64,000 nucleotides of DNA, from assembly GCA_963795775.1 (NCBI GenBank), contig CAWCJL010000002.1, positions 434,001 through 498,000 on the forward strand, in the 5' to 3' direction. Below, piece after piece: positions 25,999 to 34,063 of this stretch (position 1 is its first letter; every line of letters begins with the position of its first letter). This DNA comes from CAWCJL01 sp963795775. Lineage in GTDB: Bacteria > Acidobacteriota > Terriglobia > Terriglobales > Acidobacteriaceae. A model generated the notes under the pieces. It worked only from the letters and a program-made list of their open reading frames with translations. It was not told where the DNA came from and ran no database searches. The position numbers and the translations under genes were made by a program.

Positions 25999-27509
25999 GC
26001 CGGACCTAGTCGTGGTTGCTGCTGTTGTTTGCGCGGCTGACGTGTTCCCTGCCGCGTTCCCTGGCCGGCGCCTTGCTGTCCGTCGCCCTGGCCACCCTGG
26101 GGCGCGATGCCGGGGCCGTTCTCGGGCAGAAGGCCCTGGCGGCGGTTCTGCTGTGTGCCGGTCTGTGTGCCGGTCTGTGCGCCGATCTGCTTGCCGGCCT
26201 GGGCACCGCCCTGTGCGCCAGCCGGGGCACCGGTTTCGGCACCCTGACCCGTCCCTGCCTGCCCGGCGGCCCGTGCCTGCCGCGGCTCAACTTTGGTCCC
26301 ATCGCGCAGCTTGTCCGAGCCGTCGGTTACGATCTGCTCGCCCGGCTGCACACCACTTGCCAGCACGATGAGTGAGCCCTCGGTGGTGTCCACCTTTACC
26401 GGTTGCATGGCGGCCGTCTTGTCGGGCTTCACCACCCAGAGGTAGTCACCCTCATTTCCGTGCTGCAGGGCGGCGGCCGGAATCACGATAGCGTTCGGCC
26501 GCTGTTCTAGGACCAGGTGCACGTTTACGAACTGGTTGGGGAACAGCAGCTCTTCCTTGTTGCTGAAGACAGCTTTCAGCTTGTCGGTGCCGGTCGTCGG
26601 ATCGATCTGGTTGTCGGCCGTCAGCAACTGCCCGCTTTCCAGATGATTGATATCCGACCGATCGAAGGCCTCGGCCTTGAGTTGCTTGTTGCCGCGTAGT
26701 TTGGCGAGCACGCGCTGCAACTGGTCTTCCGGAAGCGTGAACTCGACCGCAATCGGCCGGAACTGGTTCACAATGATGGGCTGGGTCTGGTTGGCAATCA
26801 CCAGGTTGCCGGGATCCACCTGGCGCAGTCCCACGCGCCCGTCGATAGGCGAGGTCACGTGGCAGTACTGCACGTTGAGCGCATCGGCTTCAATCGCCGC
26901 CTGGTCTGCCTGGATCGCGCCCTGGAATTGCCCGAGGTTCGATTGGTAGGTGTCGAGCTGCTCCTTGGAGACGACGCCCTGGTTGTAGAGCGCCTTGTAG
27001 CGGTTGTACTCCGCAAGATTGTTCTGCAACTGTGCCTGATCGCGCGCCAGTTGGCCCTTGGCCTGGTCCAGCGCCGCCTGGTAGGGGCGCGGGTCGATCA
27101 GCATCAGTTCCTGTCCCTTGTGCACGTCCTGGCCTTCACGGAAGTCCACACGTACCAATTGACCGGTAACGCGGGGCGTCACCTTCACCGAGAAGTACGG
27201 CGTGACGGTGCCCAGGCCGGTCAGGTAGATGGGCATGGTCCGTTGCTGTACCGGGATCACCTGCACCGGGGTGGCGCGGTTCATCATGGCCGCCTGCTTT
27301 TTCGCGGCCTGCGCCTCTGCCTGCTGGCGCGCTGTTACCACGCGCCAAACGATCGCGGCCACCGCCAGCAGAAGCAGCAATAGCAGGAGCCAACGCAGCC
27401 ATCTCCGCTTGCGGGGTGGCGGCTCAGTGGACTCCGGTGGCTCCGCCGCGGGCACACGGTAAGCGTAGGTTGAGCTCGGAACGGGCTCGGGTGTCTGCAC
27501 TGGCGGCAT
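25995..27509 (-). CDS. mdtA: RND periplasmic adaptor, MdtA-like, with a Gly/Gln-rich tail
   Basis: The protein has 504 residues. A Pro-rich cytosolic start is followed by one membrane anchor (WLRWLLLLLLLLAVAAIVW, about 38-58), then the membrane-fusion-protein core: lipoyl half-motifs (VTPRVTGQLVRVDFREGQDV), a helical hairpin rich in Gln/Ala/Leu, and the beta-barrel and membrane-proximal domains. About 100 C-terminal residues are low-complexity Gly/Gln/Thr/Arg, longer than in E. coli MdtA (about 415 residues). It links the MdtBC pump to an outer-membrane channel. GAGGAAA lies 8 nt before the ATG. It is the first gene of the leftward operon. Confidence 0.9.
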   Translation of the reverse strand: MPPVQTPEPVPSSTYAYRVPAAEPPESTEPPPRKRRWLRWLLLLLLLLAVAAIVWRVVTARQQAEAQAAKKQAAMMNRATPVQVIPVQQRTMPIYLTGLGTVTPYFSVKVTPRVTGQLVRVDFREGQDVHKGQELMLIDPRPYQAALDQAKGQLARDQAQLQNNLAEYNRYKALYNQGVVSKEQLDTYQSNLGQFQGAIQADQAAIEADALNVQYCHVTSPIDGRVGLRQVDPGNLVIANQTQPIIVNQFRPIAVEFTLPEDQLQRVLAKLRGNKQLKAEAFDRSDINHLESGQLLTADNQIDPTTGTDKLKAVFSNKEELLFPNQFVNVHLVLEQRPNAIVIPAAALQHGNEGDYLWVVKPDKTAAMQPVKVDTTEGSLIVLASGVQPGEQIVTDGSDKLRDGTKVEPRQARAAGQAGTGQGAETGAPAGAQGGAQAGKQIGAQTGTQTGTQQNRRQGLLPENGPGIAPQGGQGDGQQGAGQGTRQGTRQPRKQQQQPRLGPA

Positions 27510-27942
27510 GCAATCGTTTCCTCAACTCGGTTGGATTCCCGCTCCCACACGAAGAAATGGTGAGGGCTGATCAGTTTGATGGACGGCAGGTAACGCGGAT
27601 TAGTTTCCCGCGTCCAGAAACTTTCCCAGGCTCGGCGGATGTCGTTTTCTGAATCGCCCGCCCGCTTCTCCGTATCTATCGATTAGAGCAAAACAATCCC
27701 GTGACCCGGCCGCAGGCGGCGACGCCTATACACTGGATAAGACGGGATGGAACACGGAGATCTGCGGCCTCGAAGCCCTGTTCTCCGTCTCTGATCCAGG
27801 ACATGCAAGGCGGAGACAGCCACCTGCTACCGCCGCGCTGCTGCGGCGAACCCCTATTTCGGCAGGCCGGCCCATATCGCGTGAAGCTGCAGGCCCAGCC
27901 TGCCACCCGGCAAGCCCCGGATTTCTGGAGAGTTACTGAATT
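27510..27942. promoter_or_regulatory. Shared divergent control region of two RND operons
   Basis: These 433 bases separate the starts of the mdtABC-like operon and the rightward RND operon. They must contain both promoters. Ribosome binding sites are clear at each end (GAGGAAA for mdtA, GGAGAG at 27927-27932 for the permease). I see no convincing coding frame and no regulator gene, so any TetR- or two-component-type regulator must lie elsewhere. No specific operator can be named by eye. Confidence 0.5.
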
Positions 27943-30900
27943 ATGTGGATCGTACGTCTCGCCCTCCGGCGACCCTACACCTTTGCGGTGCTTGCCCTGC
28001 TGCTGCTCATCATCGGCCCGATCTCCATTCTCAGTACCCCGGTTGACATCTTCCCCAACATCGATATCCCTGTGGTCAGCATCGTCTGGCACTACGACGG
28101 TTTGTCGGCGGAAAATATGGCGGACCGCATCATCACGCTCACCGAGCGGTCTCTGACCACCACGGTCGATAATATCGATCACATCGAATCGAACTCGCTT
28201 TACGGCGTCGCCGTCGTAAAGGTGTACTTCCAGCCGAACGTAAACCTGTCCACAGCCGTCGCCCAGATCACAGCCATTTCGCAGACGCAGATCCATCAAC
28301 TGCCGCCAGGCACCACACCGCCCTTCATCATCGATTACAACGCCTCCAGCGTTCCCATCCTGCAGCTCGGCCTGTCCGGCCAGGGTCTCTCCGAACAGCA
28401 GTTGAATGACTACGCTCTCAACTTCATCCGTACGCAATTGGTAACGGTTCCCGGTGCGGCTATTCCTTACCCCTACGGGGGCAAGCAGCGCCAGGTGCAG
28501 GTGGACCTGAATCTGCGCCAGCTGCAGGCCCGGGGGCTCTCCCCGAGCGACGTCGTCAACGCCATCTCGGCGCAGAACCTCATCCTGCCCTCGGGCACCA
28601 TGAAGGTCGGCAAATTCGAATACCAGGTGGAAACGAACAGCGCGCCGACGACCATTCAAGGGCTGAACGATCTGCCCATCCGAGAGGTGAACGGCGCAAT
28701 GATCTACATTCGCGACGTTGCCCACGTGCGGGACGGCTTCCCGCCGCAGACCAACATCGTGCGTGTGGATGGCCAGCGCGCCGCCCTGATGACCATCATG
28801 AAAAACGGTGATGCCTCCACCCTGGACATCATCAAGGGCATTTTCCGCAAGCTTCCCGTGGTCGCGAGCGGCCTGCCGCAGCAACTCCGCATCACCCCTC
28901 TCTCGGACCAGTCCATCTTCGTCCGGGGCGCCATCACCGGCGTGGTGCGTGAAGGCCTGCTTGCTGCCTGCCTGACCGGTTTCATGATCCTGGTCTTTCT
29001 CGGTAGCTGGCGCTCGACGCTCATCATCGCGGTCTCCATCCCGCTCTCCATCCTGGTCTCGCTCATTCTGCTTCACCTGCTGGGCGAGACCATCAACATC
29101 ATGACCCTGGGCGGTCTTGCACTCGCAGTCGGCATCCTGGTGGACGACGCCACGGTCGAAATCGAGAACATCAACCGCAATCTCGAAGAAGGCAAGGAGA
29201 TCGAGCAGGCCATTCTCGACGGTGCGGCGCAGATCGCGATTCCCGCCTTTGTCTCGACCATCTCCATCTGCATCGTGTTTGTGCCCATGTTCTTCCTGGG
29301 CGGCGTGGCGCGCTATCTGTTCGTCCCCTTGGCCGAGGCCGTCACCTTCGCCATGCTCGCCTCCTATTTTCTGTCGCGCACGGTAGTGCCAACGATGGCG
29401 AAGTACCTGCTCACGGAGCATGATCCGGAAAAGCATCAGAAGCAGAGCCGCAACCCGTTCACACGCTTCCAACTCGCTTTCGAGCGCCGCTTCGAGCAGT
29501 TGCGGGATTCCTACCACGGGCTGCTGCAGCTCGCGGTCGATCACAGCGCCCTGTTCCTGATCCTCTTCCTGGTCTTTTGCTTCGGATCGTTCGCGCTGCT
29601 TTACCCGTGGCTGGGGCAGGATTTCTTTCCCTCCGTGGACGCGGGCCAGTTCAAGCTGCACGTCCGCGCCCGGACGGGCACGAGAATCGAGGAGACGGCC
29701 CGCCTCTGTGACGAAATCGACGCGGCCATCCGGCGTGAGATTCCGGAAAAGGAACTCGTCACGATCATCGACAACATCGGTATCCCGTACTCCGGCCTGA
29801 ACCTCTCGTATTCCAACTCCGGCGTGGTCGGCTCGGCGGATGCCGACATCACCGTCTCACTCGCGGAGCACCATCGCCCCACCAACGAGTATCTGCAGGA
29901 CCTGCGCGGCAAGCTGGCAAGCGAATTCCCCGGCGTGACCTTCTACTCGCTACCCGTGGACATGACCACGCAGATCCTGAACTTCGGCCTGCCCGCCCCG
30001 ATCGATATCCAGATCATCGGCCACGACATGATGGCCAATCGCAATTTCGCGGAACACCTGATGCAACAGGTGAAGTACGTGCCGGGCACCGCGGACCTGC
30101 GGATCCAGCAGCCGTTCGATGAGCCGCGGTTGTTCGTGGATGTGGACCGCTCGCGCGCGCAGGATATCGGCCTTGCGCAGCGGGACGTGGCTGGTTCCCT
30201 GCTGGTCGCGCTCAGCGGCAGCTTCCAGACCTCACCCACCTTCTGGCTGAACCCAAGAAACGGTGTCAGTTACAACATCGCGGCCCAATCGCCGCAGTAC
30301 AACCTTGATTCGCTGCAGGACCTGGAAAACATTCCCCTGACGCCCGGCAGCGGCGGTGCAAGTTCGGGCGACTCGACTGGTTCGAACGGAGCCGCCGGCG
30401 CTCCCGGCGTGAATGGCGTGGCGGCGGCTCCTGCTGCATTTGCTATGGGCGGCAAGCCGATCCAGACCATCGGCAACGTGGCGACCATTACCCGTGGACA
30501 GGAACTCGCGACGGTTACGCATTACAACATCGCCCCGGTCATCGATATTTTTGGCAACGTGGAAGGCACCGACCTGCGCACCGTCTCCGACCGAATCGAT
30601 TCCATAGTTGCGCGTGAGCGGAAGCACTTGCCCCGCGGTTCGCAGTTGGTGATACGCGGCCAGGTGCAGACGATGAACTCGTCCTTTATCGGATTGATCT
30701 CGGGGCTGGCGTTCTCAATCCTGCTCGTCTATCTGCTGATCGTGGTGAATTTCCAGTCATGGCTCGACCCATTCATCATCGTGGCCGCGCTGCCCGCAGC
30801 ACTCGCCGGCATTGTGTGGATGCTGTTCCTCACCGGCACGCATATCAGCGTTCCGGCGCTGACCGGCTCCATCATGTGCATGGGCGTGGCAACCGCCAAC

Positions 30901-31248
30901 TCCATCCTGGTAGTCTCCTTCGCCAAGGAGCAGCTCGAGATCAACACCGGCGATGCGCGCGCGGCCGCGCTTGAGGCGGGCTATACGCGCTTCCGCCCCG
31001 TGCTGATGACGGCGCTGGCCATGATCATCGGCATGGTGCCGATGGCGCTCGGCCTGGGCGATGGCGGCGAGGAAAACGCCCCGCTGGGCCGCGCGGTCAT
31101 TGGCGGCCTGCTGTTTGCTACCGCCGCAACCCTGTTTTTCGTGCCGACTTTCTTCAGCGTTCTTCATGGTGCGTTGGAGCGCCGCCGCCGCGCGCGTGAA
31201 GCGAAAGCGGATCGACACACTAATTCTCTCGGAGAGTTCGAAGCATGA
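27943..31248 (+). CDS. RND efflux permease (AcrB-like, atypical TM10)
   Basis: This 1,101-residue RND permease has TM1 WIVRLALRRPYTFAVLALLLL, the PVDIFPNIDIPVV segment, and TM4 GILVDDATVEIENI with both relay aspartates (from about residue 397). TM10 reads GVATANSILVVSFAKEQ, where AcrB has GLSAKNAIL, so the conserved lysine (K940 in AcrB) is replaced by Ala. A Gly/Ser/Ala-rich insert near residues 806-830 (GSGGASSGDSTGSNG) is unusual. The export substrate is unknown. It overlaps the adaptor gene by 4 nt (ATGA) and begins a complete three-gene tripartite operon. Confidence 0.92.
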   Translation: MWIVRLALRRPYTFAVLALLLLIIGPISILSTPVDIFPNIDIPVVSIVWHYDGLSAENMADRIITLTERSLTTTVDNIDHIESNSLYGVAVVKVYFQPNVNLSTAVAQITAISQTQIHQLPPGTTPPFIIDYNASSVPILQLGLSGQGLSEQQLNDYALNFIRTQLVTVPGAAIPYPYGGKQRQVQVDLNLRQLQARGLSPSDVVNAISAQNLILPSGTMKVGKFEYQVETNSAPTTIQGLNDLPIREVNGAMIYIRDVAHVRDGFPPQTNIVRVDGQRAALMTIMKNGDASTLDIIKGIFRKLPVVASGLPQQLRITPLSDQSIFVRGAITGVVREGLLAACLTGFMILVFLGSWRSTLIIAVSIPLSILVSLILLHLLGETINIMTLGGLALAVGILVDDATVEIENINRNLEEGKEIEQAILDGAAQIAIPAFVSTISICIVFVPMFFLGGVARYLFVPLAEAVTFAMLASYFLSRTVVPTMAKYLLTEHDPEKHQKQSRNPFTRFQLAFERRFEQLRDSYHGLLQLAVDHSALFLILFLVFCFGSFALLYPWLGQDFFPSVDAGQFKLHVRARTGTRIEETARLCDEIDAAIRREIPEKELVTIIDNIGIPYSGLNLSYSNSGVVGSADADITVSLAEHHRPTNEYLQDLRGKLASEFPGVTFYSLPVDMTTQILNFGLPAPIDIQIIGHDMMANRNFAEHLMQQVKYVPGTADLRIQQPFDEPRLFVDVDRSRAQDIGLAQRDVAGSLLVALSGSFQTSPTFWLNPRNGVSYNIAAQSPQYNLDSLQDLENIPLTPGSGGASSGDSTGSNGAAGAPGVNGVAAAPAAFAMGGKPIQTIGNVATITRGQELATVTHYNIAPVIDIFGNVEGTDLRTVSDRIDSIVARERKHLPRGSQLVIRGQVQTMNSSFIGLISGLAFSILLVYLLIVVNFQSWLDPFIIVAALPAALAGIVWMLFLTGTHISVPALTGSIMCMGVATANSILVVSFAKEQLEINTGDARAAALEAGYTRFRPVLMTALAMIIGMVPMALGLGDGGEENAPLGRAVIGGLLFATAATLFFVPTFFSVLHGALERRRRAREAKADRHTNSLGEFEA

Positions 31249-32585
31249 GCGAGTCCCCGCGTCAGGACAGCATCCAGACCCCGAACGCGCATCCCGCCCC
31301 GCCGGCATCCGGCCATGGCGCGCCGCCGCCCCCGCGCGTTTCCGGCCGCACAACCGCCATCGTGCTACTGGTTCTGTTAGTGGTTGCCGTGGTCTGCGCG
31401 GTTGGCGGGATTCTTCCCCGCGTGCATGCCCGCAAGGCACTGGCCGCGCAGACCAATGCCCTAGCCGCGCCCGATGTTATCGCCGTCCGGCCCACGCCCG
31501 GCACCCCGGATGCGGAGATCGTGCTGCCCGGTAATGTGTACGCGTTTACCGATTCACCGATTTACGCCCGCACCAACGGCTACCTGGAGCATTGGTATTT
31601 CGACATCGGCGCCCATGTGCGCAAAGGGCAGTTGCTGGCCACGATCAGCTCGCCGGAAGTAGACCAGCAGTTGCTGCAGGCGCGCGCCGACCTGAAGACG
31701 GCACAAACCAACGCCGGCTTCGCCAAGCAAACTGCCAGCCGGTACCAGAATCTTCTGCAGTCCGACGCGGTCTCCGCGCAGGAAACGGAGAACGCCACCA
31801 CGCAGGCTGCCTCAACCAACTCGGGCGTGCAGTCGGCGCAGGCTAACGTGCAGCGGCTGGCCGCATTGCAATCGTATGAGCGCATCTACGCGCCCTTCAA
31901 CGGCGTGGTCACTGCGCGTGGTATTGACACCGGGCAGCTCGTCGATGCCGGCGCGAACCGGGAGCTGTTCCACCTGGCCTCGACGGATACCCTCCGCGTC
32001 TACATCAACGTGCCGCAGATTTACTCGCGCGAAGCGGTGCGCGGCACCAAGGCCGATCTCACCTTCTCGGAATTCCCGGGCCGCCGCTTCCAGGGCACGC
32101 TGGTGCGCACCGCGGACGCGATCGAACCCAGCTCCCGCACCCTGCTGGTCGAGGTGGACGTGAACAATCGCAAGGGCGAACTCGTGCCCGGCGCGTACAC
32201 AGAAGTGCACATGAAGCTGACGCGCGAGATAGCCACCGCGGCCATCCCAGTTTCCGCGCTGATGTTCCGCAGTGAAGGCCTGCGGGTCGGAACAGTGGTG
32301 CATGGGCCGAACGGGGACACGGCAAAGCTCGTGCCCATCACCCTCGGTCACGATGACGGGCAAACGGTACAGGTGGTCAGCGGTCTCGCCCCGAATGCCC
32401 TGGTGATCCAGGATCCGCCGGATTCGCTGATCGACGGCGAGCCCATCCACATTGTCCAGCCGCAGGCAAGCCCAGGTGCAGGCACTCACGCTGCAGCGCA
32501 GGGCGGCAGCGGTGGTGACCAAGGCGGCAGAGGCGACCAGGGCGGCACTGGCCGTTCCGGCACCGGCAAGGAGAAGTCCCGGTGA
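31245..32585 (+). CDS. RND periplasmic adaptor (HlyD/AcrA family)
   Basis: The protein has 446 residues. A Pro-rich N-terminus precedes one anchor (TTAIVLLVLLVVAVVCAVGGI, about 34-55). Then follow the lipoyl half-motif NGYLEHWYFDIGAHVRKGQLLATIS, a coiled-coil hairpin (LLQARADLKTAQTNAGFAKQ), the second lipoyl half (IYAPFNGVVTARGID) and the beta-barrel (VYINVPQIYSREAVRG). The last 40 residues are Gly/Gln-rich and low in complexity, like the tail of the MdtA-like adaptor. It connects the permease at 27943 to the outer-membrane factor at 32582. Both joints are 4-nt ATGA overlaps. Confidence 0.93.
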   Translation: MSESPRQDSIQTPNAHPAPPASGHGAPPPPRVSGRTTAIVLLVLLVVAVVCAVGGILPRVHARKALAAQTNALAAPDVIAVRPTPGTPDAEIVLPGNVYAFTDSPIYARTNGYLEHWYFDIGAHVRKGQLLATISSPEVDQQLLQARADLKTAQTNAGFAKQTASRYQNLLQSDAVSAQETENATTQAASTNSGVQSAQANVQRLAALQSYERIYAPFNGVVTARGIDTGQLVDAGANRELFHLASTDTLRVYINVPQIYSREAVRGTKADLTFSEFPGRRFQGTLVRTADAIEPSSRTLLVEVDVNNRKGELVPGAYTEVHMKLTREIATAAIPVSALMFRSEGLRVGTVVHGPNGDTAKLVPITLGHDDGQTVQVVSGLAPNALVIQDPPDSLIDGEPIHIVQPQASPGAGTHAAAQGGSGGDQGGRGDQGGTGRSGTGKEKSR

Positions 32586-34063
32586 AACGAGGCTTTCTCT
32601 GCCGGGCAGCCGCCCCGGCACTCGGCAGCCTTGCGCTGATTGTGGCGCTAAGTGGCTGCAAGGTCGGCCCGAACTACAAGACACCCTCGACGGCGATGGC
32701 GCCTTCGTACAAGGAGAATGCCCTGCGCACCCCGCCACCCAGTCCGCCCGGTGGGGGCTGGAAAGACGCGCAGCCCGGCGACGACACGCTGCGCGGCAAG
32801 TGGTGGGAGATGTACAGCGACCCCACCCTGAATGCGCTCGAGGAAAAAGTAACTGTCTCGAACGAAAACCTGAAAGTTGCGCTGGCGCAGTACCAGCAGG
32901 CCCTGGCCGCCGTACGGCAGTATCGCGCGAGTTACTTCCCCACTGTGAGTGTGGGAGCATCCGCGGCGCGCACGCGTCTTTCCCAGAACCGCCCGCAGCG
33001 TTTCAGCACCACCGGCGGGCTCACCTACAACGACCTCCAGGCTGCCGGACAGGCAAGCTGGGAGCCGGACTTGTGGGGAGAAGTCCGGCGCACGGTGGAA
33101 GAATCGCGCGCCAATGCGCAGGCCTCCGCTGCCGAGCTCGCCAACGTGGACCTGAGCCTTCACTCGGAGCTCGCCCTCGATTACTTCGAGCTGCGCGGGC
33201 TGGATACGCAGAAGCAGCTTTTGGACTCCACCGTGGCGGAATTCCAGCGGCTGCTCGAACTGACACAACGCCGCTTTCAAGGCGGCGTGGCCAGCGAATC
33301 CGATGTGGCGCTGGCACAAACGCAGCTTGACCAGACTCGCGCCCAGGACATCGACATCGGCGTCGCACGTGCGCAGTTTGAGCACGCCATTGCCACGCTC
33401 ACCGGCCAGCCGGCCTCGACCTTTGCTCTGCCCGCGGCCCCGCTCACGCTTGCGCTGCCGGATGTGCCGGTAGGCGTGCCCTCGGAGACCCTCGAGCGCC
33501 GCCCGGATGTGGCAGCCGCCGAACGCCGCGCCGATGCCGCCAATGCCGCCATTGGCGTCGCCATCGCTGCGTACTATCCGCGCATCAATCTCACCGGCAG
33601 CGGCGGATTCGAAGCGAACCGCCCCGGCATCCTCTTCCAGGGACCGAGTGCGATCTGGTCACTCGGCGGCTCCGCGGCTGAGATTCTCTTCGACGCCGGG
33701 CGACGCCGGGCGATCACGGCGGAAGCCCGCGCGGGTTATGACGCCAACGTCGCCAGTTATCGCGAGACCGTGCTGCAGGCATTTCAGGATGTGGAGGACA
33801 ACCTGTCCACCCTGCGCGTACTGAACGAGGAGAACGCCACGCAGCGCCAGGCCGTCGCCGACGCGCGCCGCTCGCTGGCGATTTCGACCAACCGCTACAA
33901 GGGTGGCCTCACCGCTTATCTCGAGGTCCTGACCGCGCAGACCACCGAGCTCGCAAACGAACGCACGGCAGCTGACATCAATACCCGCCAGTTCGCGGCC
34001 AGCGTGCAACTGGTTAAAGCCCTCGGCGGAGGCTGGAACCGCTCGCAGCTTCCCACGCCTTAG
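32582..34063 (+). CDS. Outer-membrane efflux lipoprotein (NodT/OprM family)
   Basis: The protein has 493 residues. A lipoprotein signal peptide ends in the lipobox LSGC, so the mature N-terminal Cys would be acylated. KVGPNYKTPS, right after the Cys, is the standard start of NodT-family TolC-like channels. Two OEP repeats follow, the second with LERRPDVAAAERRADAANA. A trimer would form the outer-membrane exit duct of the RND system encoded upstream and might also serve the mdtABC-like pump. The 3' end lies over an antisense extension of the convergent secreted-protein gene. Confidence 0.94.
   Translation: MKRGFLCRAAAPALGSLALIVALSGCKVGPNYKTPSTAMAPSYKENALRTPPPSPPGGGWKDAQPGDDTLRGKWWEMYSDPTLNALEEKVTVSNENLKVALAQYQQALAAVRQYRASYFPTVSVGASAARTRLSQNRPQRFSTTGGLTYNDLQAAGQASWEPDLWGEVRRTVEESRANAQASAAELANVDLSLHSELALDYFELRGLDTQKQLLDSTVAEFQRLLELTQRRFQGGVASESDVALAQTQLDQTRAQDIDIGVARAQFEHAIATLTGQPASTFALPAAPLTLALPDVPVGVPSETLERRPDVAAAERRADAANAAIGVAIAAYYPRINLTGSGGFEANRPGILFQGPSAIWSLGGSAAEILFDAGRRRAITAEARAGYDANVASYRETVLQAFQDVEDNLSTLRVLNEENATQRQAVADARRSLAISTNRYKGGLTAYLEVLTAQTTELANERTAADINTRQFAASVQLVKALGGGWNRSQLPTP

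Noticed and set aside
27676..29661. A 661-codon open frame on the minus strand across the rightward RND permease
   Set aside because: It is antisense to a clear RND gene, is His/Asp/Arg-rich without domain character, and is a mirror effect of the codon bias in a GC-rich gene.
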